NCBI GenBank assembly: GCA_038255255.1
Contig: JBBSLL010000036.1
Coordinates: forward strand, 1-28,745
Reading direction: 5' to 3'
Origin: JBBQNY01 sp038255255
GTDB taxonomy: Bacteria; Pseudomonadota; Gammaproteobacteria; Xanthomonadales; Ahniellaceae
Length of the DNA stretch: 28,745 nucleotides
Shown here: positions 1 through 11,188 of the stretch, piece by piece
Numbering within the stretch: position 1 is the first letter of the stretch
How the letters are laid out: each line of letters opens with the position of its first letter
Position numbers and translations under genes: made by a program
Notes under the pieces: generated by a model
Seen by the model: only the letters and a program-made list of their open reading frames with translations
Database searches by the model: none
Told to the model about the DNA's origin: nothing

Positions 1-3000
1 ACCGACAACGTCAACTCGATGGCGACCAACCTCACCACGCAGGTGCGCAACATCGCCGAAGTCGCGACCGCGGTCGCGCGCGGAGATCTCTCGCGCAAGA
101 TCCAGGTCAACGTCAAGGGCGAAATCCTCGAGCTCAAGAACACGCTCAACACGATGGTCGACCAGTTGAACGGCTTCGCGGCCGAGGTCACGCGCGTGGC
201 GCGCGAAGTCGGTACCGAAGGCAAGCTCGGCGGCCAGGCGCAGGTGCCGGGTGTGGCGGGAACCTGGAAGGACCTCACTGACAACGTCAACTACATGGCG
301 ACCAACCTCACCACGCAGGTGCGCGGCATCGCCAAGGTGGTGACCGCGGTCGCGAACGGCGACCTGCACCAGAAGCTGATGGTGGAAGCGCAAGGCGAAA
401 TCGCGGCGCTGGCCGAAACCATCAACGGCATGACCGACACGCTCGCGATCTTCGCCGACCAGGTGACGACGGTGGCGCGCGAAGTCGGCGTGGATGGGCG
501 CCTCGGCGGCCAGGCCAACGTGCCCGGTACCGCGGGCACCTGGAAGGATCTCACCGCAAACGTCAACCGTCTCGCCGCCAACCTCACCACGCAGGTGCGC
601 GCAATCGCCGAAGTCGCCACCGCGGTGACGCAAGGCGACCTCACCCGCACCGTGCAGGTCGACGTGCGCGGAGAGGTGGCGGACCTGAAAGACAACATCA
701 ACGCGATGATCGGCAACCTGCGCGCCACCACCGAGCGCAACCGCGAGCAGGACTGGCTGAAGACCAACCTCGCCAAGTTCTCGGGAATGATGCAGGGCCA
801 GCGCGACCTCGTGACCCTCGGCAACATGCTGCTGTCCGAACTGGCGCCCATGGTGGATGCGCAGCAGGGCCTCATGTACGTGGTCGAGACCGACCAGGGC
901 CGGCCGTTCCTGCGCGAGCTCGCGGGTTACGCCACCGCCGGTAGCGGCGACGGCATGCAAACCGTGAAGTTCGGCGAAGGTCTGGTCGGGCAATGCGCCG
1001 CGCAACGCAAGCGCATCCTGCTCACCGACGTCCCGGATGTCGTGGTGCAGATCGAGTCGGGACTGGTCAAGACCGCGGCGCGCAGCGTGATGGTGCTGCC
1101 GGTGCTGTTCGAGGAAGAGGTCAAGGCCGTCATCGAGCTCGGCACGCTGGGCGAATTCACCGCCGCGCATCGGGCGCTGCTCGAACAACTGACCGGCACC
1201 ATTGGCGTGGTGCTCAACACCATCGAGGCCGGCATGCGCACCGAGAGCCTGCTGGTGCAGTCCCAGCAGCTGGCCGGCGAACTTCAGTCGCAGCAGCGCG
1301 AGCTGCAGCAGACCAACGCCGAGATCGCGCAGAAGGCGATGCTGCTGGCCGAACAGAACGCCGAAGTGGAACGCAAGAACCGCGAGATCGAACAGGCGCG
1401 CGGGGCGCTGGAGGAAAAGGCCGCCGAGCTGGCGCTCACCTCGCGCTACAAGTCGGAATTCCTCGCCAACATGTCGCACGAGTTGCGCACGCCGCTCAAC
1501 TCGATCCTGATACTGGGCCAGCAGCTCGGCGACAACCCCGACGAGAACCTCAACCCGCGCCAGGTCGAGTTCGCCAAGACCATCCACGCGGCCGGCACCG
1601 ACCTGTTGCATCTCATCAGCGACATCCTCGATCTCTCCAAGATCGAGTCGGGCACCGTGACGGTCGACAGCGAGGACATCACCTTCGCGCACCTGCGCGA
1701 GACGGTCGAGCGCAGCTTCCGGCACGAAGCCGAACGCCGCAACCTGAGTTACACAGTTGATTTCGATTCCAAGCTCCCGCGCGTACTGCACACCGATCCC
1801 AAGCGTCTCCTGCAGATCCTCAAGAACCTGCTGTCGAACGCCTTCAAGTTCACCGAGAAAGGTGGCGTGGAAGTCAGTGCGCGCGTCGTGACGGATGGCT
1901 GGAACCCGGACAATGCGAACCTCAATGCCGCCAACGCGGTGATCGCGTTTTCGGTACGGGACTCCGGCATCGGAATTTCGGGCGACAAGCAGCGGATCGT
2001 GTTCGAGGCGTTCCAGCAGGCCGATGCCGGTACCGCCCGCAAATACGGCGGTACCGGCCTCGGGCTCGCGATCAGCCGTGAGATCGCGGGCTTGCTCGGA
2101 GGCGAAATTCGCCTCGCCAGCATGCCGGGTGAAGGCAGTACCTTCACGCTGTACCTGCCGCTCAACTTCGCGCGCATCGACATCGATCCGGCGCCCGCAT
2201 CGGCGCATTCCTTCACGCCGCGCGAACACACGCACGCGCCGGCGCCAGTGCCCGCGGAGGAGATTGGCGACGACCGGCATCTCATCGTCGAAGGCGACCT
2301 CACCTTGCTGATCGTCGAGGACGATGCCCGCTACGCCACGGTGTTGCGCGACCTCGCGCGCGCGAGCGGCTTCAAGACCGTGGTGGCCAATCGAGGCGCC
2401 GATGCGTTGCGCCTGGTGCGCGACTACCAGCCCACCGCGATCACGCTCGACATCTTCCTGCCCGACATGCTCGGCTGGACGGTGCTGGCGCGGCTCAAGC
2501 AGGACTCGACCACGCGCCACATCCCGGTGCAGATCGTCACCGTGGAGGAGGAGCGCCACCAGAGCATCGAGCGTGGGGCGTTCTCGTATCTTGCCAAGCC
2601 GGCGACGCCGGAAACCATTGAGGCTGCGCTCGATCGCATCAAGGAGTTTTCGCTGCCGCGCGTGAAGCGGCTGCTGGTGGTGGAAGACGACGAGCATGAA
2701 AGGTTCAGCATCGAGGAGCTGATCCGCCACGAGGACGTGGCCATCGACACGGTCGGGAACGGCGAGGATGCCCTCGCTGCCCTGGCGAACTGCAAGTACG
2801 ACTGCGTGGTGCTTGACCTGCGCCTGCCGGACATGACCGGCTTCGAATTGCTCGACCAGATCCAGACGCACCCGGAACTCAAGGACCTGCCCATCGTCGT
2901 CTTCACCGGCAAGGAGCTGACGGCCGACGAGAGCCAGCGCCTCAAGAAAGCCGCCAAGAGCGTGATCGTCAAGGGCGTCGAATCACCGGAGCGGCTGCTC

Positions 3001-3464
3001 GACGAAACCGCGCTGTTCCTGCATCGCGTGATCGCCGACCTGCCGGCGGCCAAGCAGAAGATGGTGCGCGGTCTGCACGAGTCCGACGCGCTGCTCACCG
3101 GCCGCAAGGTGCTGGTGGTCGACGATGACGTGCGCAATATCTTCGCGCTGTCCTCGGTGCTCGAGCGCCACGGCATGCAGGTCACCACCGCAGGAACCGG
3201 GCGCGAAGCCATTACCCAGGTCGAGAACGACGAGGAGATCGCGCTCGTGCTGATGGACATCATGATGCCCGGCATGGACGGCTACGAAACGACGCGCGCC
3301 ATCCGCGAGAACCAGGATTTCCGCTCGCTGCCGATCGTGGCCCTCACCGCCAAGGCCATGAAAGGCGACCGCGAGAAATGCCTCGAGGCGGGAGCCAGCG
3401 ACTATCTCGCGAAGCCGGTGAATACCGACCAGCTGCTCGGCGTGCTGCGGCAGTGGCTGCACCG

Positions 3465-3468
<4 letters not shown>
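1..3468 (+). CDS. Tandem-HAMP hybrid sensor histidine kinase with three receiver domains (5' end outside window)
   Basis: The reading frame is open from base 1, so the N-terminus lies outside the window; residue numbers here count from the ATG at 19. Residues 1-240 are HAMP-type repeats, followed by a GAF domain (about 255-410), a coiled coil (415-475), HisKA with MSHELRTPLN and phospho-acceptor His487, and HATPase_c with the N box LLSNAFKFTEKGG, DSGIGI and GGTGLGLAIS. Three receiver domains follow with likely phospho-acceptor Asp811, Asp933 and Asp1080. No membrane segment is visible in this part. The architecture resembles soluble HAMP-repeat hybrid kinases related to the group III (Nik1-like) family, which often respond to osmotic or envelope stress; the signal here is unknown. 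The stop overlaps the next gene by ATGA, so both are probably co-translated. Confidence 0.93.
19..720 (+). repeat. 276-bp tandem repeats encoding the HAMP modules
   Basis: A 92-codon unit starts at 19 and again at 295, and a third, incomplete unit starts at 571. Each opens with a variant of ATNLTTQVRxIAxV. Complete units end with GTWKDLTxNVN. Bases 1-18 encode TDNVNS, the end of an earlier unit, so at least one more copy lies upstream. The third copy runs into the GAF linker after NAMIGNL. This matches the roughly 90-residue repeat known from poly-HAMP kinases. Confidence 0.85.
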
Positions 3469-5252
<1,784 letters not shown>

Positions 5253-5260
5253 CAGCGCCC

Positions 5261-5974
5261 ATGAACTCCACCCCGCATGGGGGCAAGGATGCAGGCGCGC
5301 CCGCGAAGGCCGCTGAAGCGGCCCCCGTGGCAGCTGATTGGCTGCCGCGCCTGGCGCACGACATGCGCAGCCCGCTCGTGGCAATCGGTTACGCCGCGCA
5401 GATGCTGCGCAGCGGCCGGGCGCCAGCGCAGAGGGTCGACGAGCTGTTCGCGACGATCGACCGGCAGACCGCGCAACTGGTGAAGCTGGCCGAGGAAGTG
5501 GGCGACATGCTGCAGCTCGGTCGCGGCCGATTTGCCGTGACGCCTGGCGAGTGCGACCTGCACGCCATCGTGCGCGAAGCTTTGCAGGACCCACTGTCCG
5601 GCGGCACCTTTGCTTCCTTCGCACCTGGCGATGCCGTAGGCGTGCGCTGCGACCGGGCGCGTCTCGTCCAGTTGTTGCGGCACCTCGTCCGGCTCACGGG
5701 CAAGCGCAAAGCGGGGAGCGCACAGCTCTCGATCACGATTGGCGCCGAGCCCGGCCATGCGAACCTGGCCATATGCGATCCGGGCGCCGCGATCTACGAG
5801 AGCGACGCGCTTCGGTATCTCGCCCACGGCATCGAACCCGTCGACCCGGGCGTGCTCAGCATGAGCGACATCATCGCGCGGCGGATCCTGCTGGCGCATG
5901 CCGCACTGCTGGTGCCCGGAGACTTCACGGACTCCCGCACCGGGCAGCTCACGCTGGTGCTGCCCGCGGGTTAG
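5261..5974 (+). CDS. Small histidine-kinase-like protein with degenerate ATP-binding half
   Basis: This 237-residue protein starts 8 bp after the upstream kinase and is probably in the same operon. It contains a clear HisKA dimerisation motif, LAHDMRSPLVAIG, with His33. The following region aligns only loosely with HATPase_c. The usual Asn of the N box is missing (RHLVRLTGKRK), the G1 box is reduced to CDPGAAI, and no GxGLGL G2 box is seen, although the C-terminal strand GQLTLVLPAG resembles the end of an ATPase fold. It may therefore accept phosphate or dimerise without binding ATP, or act as a phosphatase or anti-kinase. No membrane segment is present. Confidence 0.75.
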   Translation: MNSTPHGGKDAGAPAKAAEAAPVAADWLPRLAHDMRSPLVAIGYAAQMLRSGRAPAQRVDELFATIDRQTAQLVKLAEEVGDMLQLGRGRFAVTPGECDLHAIVREALQDPLSGGTFASFAPGDAVGVRCDRARLVQLLRHLVRLTGKRKAGSAQLSITIGAEPGHANLAICDPGAAIYESDALRYLAHGIEPVDPGVLSMSDIIARRILLAHAALLVPGDFTDSRTGQLTLVLPAG

Positions 5975-6099
5975 CGCGTTGACAGTTCGGGAACGTCGGA
6001 AAACGCCGGGCGCAACCTGTCATTCCGTGCGGTGCGCACGCTTACTGCAGGTTCATTCGGGCCCGGCAGAATGCCGGAAAGAATCTCCTGGAGTTTCCG

Positions 6100-6753
6100 A
6101 TGAAAATGTCAGGCCGAAGCGTTATCGCCACCGTCCTTCTCGCGCTCTGTGGGGCGGGCAACGCACAGGATTACTACGATCCGGGCTACCGGCCCGACTA
6201 CGCCTATGACTTCAACCCGGGCACCGGCGATGCGGTGCTCGATGCGCTGCTGCAATCGCTCAACGTCTATTACGCGCAGGATGTGGAGTGGTACGTGGAC
6301 GACATCGTCTATTCCACGGGCGCCCCGCGCGGCTACGTCGAGACGATGATTGTCGAGCGCCACTACCCGCCCGCGGACGTGTATCTGATTGCGCAGACAG
6401 CCAGCATCACCGGTCGGCCCATTGCCTACATCCAGAGCGAATTCGATTCGAGTCGCGGTCAGGGCTGGGGTGTGGTGGCCAAACGTCTCGGCATCAAGCC
6501 GGGATCGCCCGAGTTCCATCGCCTGAAGAGCGGCGCGGATTCCTGGTCGACGCGTGCCAAGGTCAAGGTAAAGCAAAAGGGTGGCAAGGCGCGCCGCACG
6601 GTGATTACCGGAGGGCCCGCGTCCAATGTGATCGTCAGGGATCACCCGAAGCCGGCACAGTCTGGGAAGTCGCACGGCTCTGGCAAGGACAAGTCAAACG
6701 GCAAGAGCCAAGGCAAGGACAAGGGCCAGGGCAAGGAAAAGAAAAGCAAGTAA
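6100..6753 (+). CDS. Exported protein of unknown function with Lys/Gly-rich C-terminal tail
   Basis: This 217-residue protein begins with a signal peptide (positive start, hydrophobic VIATVLLALCGAG, probable cleavage near GNAQ). GGAG lies 6 bases before the ATG. The mature part starts Tyr/Asp-rich (DYYDPGYRPDYAYDF) and continues into a mixed alpha/beta-like segment. That segment includes QGWGVVAKRLGIKPG, a pattern I associate with uncharacterised exported proteobacterial proteins. About 55 residues at the C-terminus are strongly basic and low-complexity, with repeated GK, KDK and SHG units. No catalytic motif is recognised. The tail could bind polyanions such as nucleic acid, lipopolysaccharide or exopolysaccharide; this is inference. 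It appears to stand alone between the kinase operon and the convergent ada gene. Confidence 0.7.
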   Translation: MKMSGRSVIATVLLALCGAGNAQDYYDPGYRPDYAYDFNPGTGDAVLDALLQSLNVYYAQDVEWYVDDIVYSTGAPRGYVETMIVERHYPPADVYLIAQTASITGRPIAYIQSEFDSSRGQGWGVVAKRLGIKPGSPEFHRLKSGADSWSTRAKVKVKQKGGKARRTVITGGPASNVIVRDHPKPAQSGKSHGSGKDKSNGKSQGKDKGQGKEKKSK

Positions 6754-6866
6754 AGCGCCTGCTCCGAGGGTCGCCCGATTCGCGTGAGTGGGGGTGGGTC
6801 CGGTCGCCCGTGCCTTTTCCGTGGGCGCCTTCCGCGCGATTCGATGCACCGCCACGGCTGCAAGCG

Positions 6867-7952
6867 TCACGCGCAGTCGCCGGCCTCCCGGGCGAGCAGC
6901 TCGCGCTTGCGTTCGACGCCCCAGCGGTAGCCAGATAGCGCGCCGTCGAGGCGTACGACGCGGTGGCAGGGGATCGCGACCGCGATGCCGTTCGACGCGC
7001 ACGCCTGCGCTACCGCGCGCGTCGCCCTGGGCGTGCCGATGCGCGCCGCGATCTCCGAATAGCTGGCGGTCTCGCCTGCGGGAATCGCCCGCAGCGCCTG
7101 CCATACGCGTTGCTGGAAAGCCGTGCCGCGCACGTCGAGCGGCAGATCGAGGCCTATTCGCGGAGCTTCTACCAGCCCCACCACCTGCGCGACCAGCGCT
7201 TCGAACGCAGCATCGTCGCCCGCGAGCACGGCGCGCGGGAAGAGATCCTGCAGCTCGCGCACGAGCGAATCGGGATCGTCGCCCATCAGGATCGCGCAGA
7301 TGCCGCGCCCGCTCGCAGCGACCAGGATCGCACCGAGGGAGCTCTCGCCTACCGCGAAGCGCATGGACGTGTCCCGCCCACCTGCGCGAAATGCCGCCGG
7401 CTGCATGCCGAGCACGGCATCGGCTTCGGCATAGAAGCGTCCGCTCGAGTTGTAGCCCGCGTCGTACAGAGCGCCGGTCACGGTGCCCGAACGGGGCAAT
7501 GCCTCGCGCACCCGAGCAACGCGATGTGCGTTCGTATACGCCTTCGGCGTAACACCCGTGACCGACTTGAACACGCGGTGGAAGTGATGGGGACTCAGGC
7601 CTGCCTGCCGCGCGAGATCGTCGAGCCGGATGGGAGCTTGCGCGGCCTGGATGCTCCGGCACGCGGCGGTGACGATCGCCGCATTCCGTTCAGCCACGCC
7701 AGGCTCGTCCGGTTTGCAGCGCAGGCACGGCCGGAATCCCGCCTGCACGGCGTCCTCGCGCGTCGTGTGGAACGCGACATTCTCGGGCCGCGGCTGTCGC
7801 GCCGCGCAGGACGGACGGCAATAGACTCCGGTCGTCCTGACCGAAAACACGAACTCACCGTCCGCGCGCGGGTCACCAGCCACGATCGCCGCCCAGCGTG
7901 GATCGCGCATGACCGCTTCGGCAAGACGGGCAGTCGTCGCGGTGGACTTCAT
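6867..7952 (-). CDS. ada: Ada: bifunctional methylated-DNA repair methyltransferase and AraC-type activator
   Basis: Ada transfers methyl groups from DNA phosphotriesters and O6-methylguanine to its own cysteines, and when methylated it activates alkylation-repair genes. The 361-residue product has the N-terminal zinc domain with Cys45, Cys49, Cys76 and Cys79 (YCRPSC and RPCLRC), where Cys45 matches the methyl-accepting Cys38 of E. coli. An AraC-type helix-turn-helix region follows (LARQAGLSPHHFHRVF, VTPKAY), then the methyltransferase domain with active-site Cys329 in IPCHRVV. I chose the start at 7952 because GGAG lies 6 bases upstream and the length matches E. coli Ada (354). In-frame starts at 7973 and 8081 lack such a site. 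It is divergent from cysD across a 150-bp gap. Confidence 0.95.
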   Translation of the reverse strand: MKSTATTARLAEAVMRDPRWAAIVAGDPRADGEFVFSVRTTGVYCRPSCAARQPRPENVAFHTTREDAVQAGFRPCLRCKPDEPGVAERNAAIVTAACRSIQAAQAPIRLDDLARQAGLSPHHFHRVFKSVTGVTPKAYTNAHRVARVREALPRSGTVTGALYDAGYNSSGRFYAEADAVLGMQPAAFRAGGRDTSMRFAVGESSLGAILVAASGRGICAILMGDDPDSLVRELQDLFPRAVLAGDDAAFEALVAQVVGLVEAPRIGLDLPLDVRGTAFQQRVWQALRAIPAGETASYSEIAARIGTPRATRAVAQACASNGIAVAIPCHRVVRLDGALSGYRWGVERKRELLAREAGDCA

Positions 7953-8102
7953 GGGCGGCTCCGTTCCAAACATTGACACGCGTGCATTCTCGCTACTTGA
8001 CCCGTGCACGACACCCCGTCCCTTGCTCTCGAATTCGACGGCCCCTTCGCCGAGCCGGATTGCGCGTGCGGACGGCGCCATTGTTTGTCACGATCCGCTC
8101 CG

Positions 8103-9050
8103 ATGGAACACCTGTCCGAAAATCCCACCCGCCGCGCCGACGCGTTCGTCGCCGCAGCAACGCACCTGGATCGCCTGGAGGCGGAAAGCATCCACATCCT
8201 GCGCGAAGTGGCCGCGGAATTCCGCAATCCCGTACTGCTCTACTCGATCGGCAAGGACTCGTCGGTGCTCCTGCACCTTCTGCTCAAGGCCTTCGCACCC
8301 GCGCGGCCACCCATGCCACTGCTGCACGTCGACACGGGCTGGAAATTCCGCGAGATGATTGCGTTCCGCAACCGGCGCGTGCGGGAAGCCGGTGTCGTAC
8401 TGCACGTGCACAGGAATCCCGAGGGCGTGGCGCGTGGCATCGGGCCGGTCAGCCATGGCGCCGGCGTGCATACGGATGTCATGAAAACGCAGGCCCTGAA
8501 GCAGGCGCTCGACGGCTTCGCCTTCGACGCGGCGGTGGGCGGCGCGCGTCGCGACGAGGAAAAATCGCGCGCCAAGGAACGCATCTTCTCGTTTCGCACT
8601 GCGAGCCACCGCTGGGATCCGAGACAGCAGCGCCCCGAGCTGTGGAACCTCTACAACACGCACATCGCCCGTGGCGAGTCGGTGCGCGTATTCCCGCTGT
8701 CGAACTGGACCGAACTCGACGTGTGGCTCTACATCCGCCGCGAAGGCATCGAAGTTCCTTCGCTGTATTACGCCGCCGAAAGGCCGGTGGTCGAGCGCGA
8801 CGGGAGCCTCATCATGGTCGACGACGAGCGTCTGCCCCTGCGCGCCGGAGAATCGCCCCGCCTGCGCAAGGTGCGCTTCCGCACGCTCGGTTGCTTTCCG
8901 CTCACGGGCGCGATCGAATCCGAAGCCGACACCCTCGACAGCATCATCGCGGAGATGCTGTCGGCGACGACTTCGGAGCGACAGGGCAGGGTGATCGACT
9001 TCGACCCCGCCGCGTCCATGGAAAAGAAGAAGCGGGAGGGCTATTTCTGA
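8103..9050 (+). CDS. cysD: Sulfate adenylyltransferase subunit 2 (CysD)
   Basis: CysD is the catalytic half of ATP sulfurylase. With the CysN GTPase it makes adenosine 5'-phosphosulfate from ATP and sulfate, the first step of assimilatory sulfate reduction. The 315-residue product carries the PP-loop SIGKDS (48-53), the conserved LLHVDTGWKFREM, and the family C-terminus MEKKKREGYF. I chose the ATG at 8103, which gives a length near the E. coli protein (302). A longer frame from 8004 would add 33 residues with no family likeness. Its TGA overlaps the cysNC start (TGATG), so the two subunits are probably translationally coupled. Confidence 0.95.
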   Translation: MEHLSENPTRRADAFVAAATHLDRLEAESIHILREVAAEFRNPVLLYSIGKDSSVLLHLLLKAFAPARPPMPLLHVDTGWKFREMIAFRNRRVREAGVVLHVHRNPEGVARGIGPVSHGAGVHTDVMKTQALKQALDGFAFDAAVGGARRDEEKSRAKERIFSFRTASHRWDPRQQRPELWNLYNTHIARGESVRVFPLSNWTELDVWLYIRREGIEVPSLYYAAERPVVERDGSLIMVDDERLPLRAGESPRLRKVRFRTLGCFPLTGAIESEADTLDSIIAEMLSATTSERQGRVIDFDPAASMEKKKREGYF

Positions 9051-11059
9051 TGCCCAGAGATCCCAAAGCGCCACCAGGACTAGCCCCTCTCCCCCCGGGA
9101 GTTGCAACGCACCGAGCCCCTCTCCCATCGGGAGAGGGGTTGGGGAGAGGGTACGAGTCACGCGAAGAGGCGGAAGGTGCAGTGGCCGCCTATCTCACTC
9201 TCGATAAATCACGCGATCTGCTTCGCTTCATTACCTGCGGCAGCGTCGACGATGGCAAGAGCACCCTGATCGGCCGGCTGCTGCGCGACACCTCGGCACT
9301 CCACGAAGACCAGCTCGCGACGCTCGCATCCGACAGCCGCCGCCACGGCACCCAGGGCGACGCCATGGACTACGCGCTGCTGCTCGATGGCCTCGACGCC
9401 GAGCGCGAGCAGGGCATCACGATAGACGTCGCCTACCGCTACTTCGGCACCGCGCGCCGCCGCTTCATCGTCGCCGACTGCCCCGGGCACGCGCAGTACA
9501 CGCGCAACATGGCAACCGGAGCCTCCACTGCAGACGTCGCGGTCGTGCTTGTCGATGCGCGCAAGGGCGTGCTTACGCAAACGCGCAGGCACAGCTACAT
9601 CGTGTCGCTCCTCGGAATAAACCACGTGCTCCTCGCGGTGAACAAGATGGACCTTGTTGACCTGGACCAGGCGCGATTCGAATCCATCGAGGCTGAATAC
9701 CGCGCGCTCGCCGCACAGCTCGGCATCGCCCACGTCAGCGCAGTTCCACTTTCGGCGCTGCACGGCGAAAACGTCGTGGAACGCTCGACCGCGATGGCCT
9801 GGTATGCCGGTCCGAGCGTACTCGACTATCTCGAAACCGTCGCGGCGAACCGCGCTGCATCGGCTGTCGGCTTCCGCATGCCGGTGCAGTGGGTGATCCG
9901 GCCCGACCGCACCGATGAGTCACGCGACTTCCGCGGATTCGCCGGCACCGTCGCCTCAGGCACGGTCCGCATCGGCGACGCGATCGTGGCACTGCCTGGG
10001 GGTCGCCACTCGAAAGTAGCGCGGATCCTGACACCCGCAGGCGAAGCGGGCGCGGCTACGGCGGGAGCCGCGATCACCTTGACGCTATGCGACGAGATCG
10101 ACGTCAGTCGCGGTGACGTTCTCGCCGGCGCGGCACACCCGCCGCAGGTAGCAGACCAGTTCGCGGCGCACGTGCTGTGGATGGGCGAGGAACCATTGCT
10201 CCCGGGCCGCAGCTACCGGTTCAAATCGGGGGCGCGCACGGTCGGCGCGAGCGTCACTGAAATCAAGCACAGGGTCGACGTTGACACAAAGGAGCATCTG
10301 GCGGCACGCAACCTCGAGCTCAACGAAGTGGGTTTCTGCAACCTCCACCTCGACCAGCCGATCGCATTCGAGCGCTATGCCGACAACCGCGAACTTGGCG
10401 GCTTCATCCTCATCGACCGGCAAAGCCATGCGACGGTCGCCGCCGGAACACTCGATTTCGCGCTGCGCCGCGCCGGAAATATCCACTGGCAGCATCTCGA
10501 CGTCGACCAGGCTGCGCGCGCTCGCGCCAAATCGCAGGTGCCGCGCTGCCTCTGGTTCACCGGGTTGTCGGGATCGGGGAAGTCCACGATCGCCAACCTG
10601 GTCGAGCAGCGCCTGCTCGCGCTCGGCCATCACACCTATCTGCTCGATGGCGACAACATTCGCCATGGCCTGAACAAGGACCTCGGATTCACCGACGCGG
10701 ATCGCGTCGAGAACATCCGCCGCGTGGCCGAGGTCGCACGGCTGATGGTCGACGCGGGGCTGATCGTGCTGGTGAGCTTCATCTCGCCCTTCCGCGCCGA
10801 ACGCCGCGCCGCGCGCGCGTTGTTCGCTGCCGACGATTTCATCGAGGTATTCGTGGACACGCCGCTCGCGGTGGCTGAAGCACGCGATACCAAGGGTCTT
10901 TACGCGAAAGCACGACGCGGCGAGCTGCCGAACTTCACCGGCATCGACTCCCCTTACGAAGAGCCAGAGTCTCCCGAGCTGCGGCTCGACACCACTGCGC
11001 AAACGCCGACTGCGCTGGCGGAGCAGATCGTCGCGCGGCTACGAGGTGGTTTGGGTTGA
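9050..11059 (+). CDS. cysNC: CysNC: sulfate adenylyltransferase GTPase subunit fused to APS kinase
   Basis: This 669-residue fusion supplies the GTPase that drives ATP sulfurylase and the kinase that converts APS to PAPS. The CysN half has GSVDDGKS (64-71), DCPGHAQYTRNM and NKMD of an EF-Tu-like GTPase. The CysC half has P-loop GLSGSGKST (505-513), DGDNIRHGLNKDLGF and the FTGIDSPYE region. The start is uncertain. The ATG at 9050 overlaps the cysD stop and has GGGAGGG 9 bases upstream. However, the first 40 or so residues are translated from a palindromic repeat (PLPSGEGLGRG is typical of translated repeats). A GTG at 9182, preceded by a purine-rich GGAAGG, would give a normal CysN N-terminus just before the conserved LLRFITCGSVDDGKS. 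Confidence 0.93.
   Translation: MPRDPKAPPGLAPLPPGVATHRAPLPSGEGLGRGYESREEAEGAVAAYLTLDKSRDLLRFITCGSVDDGKSTLIGRLLRDTSALHEDQLATLASDSRRHGTQGDAMDYALLLDGLDAEREQGITIDVAYRYFGTARRRFIVADCPGHAQYTRNMATGASTADVAVVLVDARKGVLTQTRRHSYIVSLLGINHVLLAVNKMDLVDLDQARFESIEAEYRALAAQLGIAHVSAVPLSALHGENVVERSTAMAWYAGPSVLDYLETVAANRAASAVGFRMPVQWVIRPDRTDESRDFRGFAGTVASGTVRIGDAIVALPGGRHSKVARILTPAGEAGAATAGAAITLTLCDEIDVSRGDVLAGAAHPPQVADQFAAHVLWMGEEPLLPGRSYRFKSGARTVGASVTEIKHRVDVDTKEHLAARNLELNEVGFCNLHLDQPIAFERYADNRELGGFILIDRQSHATVAAGTLDFALRRAGNIHWQHLDVDQAARARAKSQVPRCLWFTGLSGSGKSTIANLVEQRLLALGHHTYLLDGDNIRHGLNKDLGFTDADRVENIRRVAEVARLMVDAGLIVLVSFISPFRAERRAARALFAADDFIEVFVDTPLAVAEARDTKGLYAKARRGELPNFTGIDSPYEEPESPELRLDTTAQTPTALAEQIVARLRGGLG
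9085..9151. repeat. Palindromic repeat element at the cysD/cysN junction
   Basis: CCCCTCTCCC (9117-9126) and GGGAGAGGGG (9130-9139) form a perfect 10-bp stem with a 3-base ATC loop, followed by TTGGGGAGAGGG. A shorter related hairpin (CTCCC-CCC-GGGAG) lies just upstream, ending near 9101. The pattern resembles widely dispersed CCCTCTCCC/GGGAGAGGG palindromic repeats of GC-rich proteobacterial genomes. It sits either between cysD and cysN or inside the first codons of cysN, depending on the true start. Confidence 0.7.
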
Positions 11060-11188
11060 GGTGAGGGGCTGCGCCAGCGCCCACCAGAGGTCGCAACCAC
11101 GCTTCGAGGCGAACATTCAGATGCCCGTCAGCGACCGTTGGATGGTGTCTGCCAAACTCGCCACCTTCCTTGTAAGCAGTCGAGTCCC

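Noticed and set aside
5979..6010. TTGACA upstream of the exported-protein gene as a promoter, and GGAAC as a sigma-E -35
   Set aside because: No acceptable -10 occurs at normal spacing for either.
7973..7999. TTGACA...TACTTG as a promoter for cysD
   Set aside because: The spacer is only 15 bases and the -10 is weak; it may be chance in the ada-cysD gap.
8004..8102. A 33-residue N-terminal extension of CysD with several Cys
   Set aside because: It has no likeness to CysD, and the normal family start follows ATG 8103.
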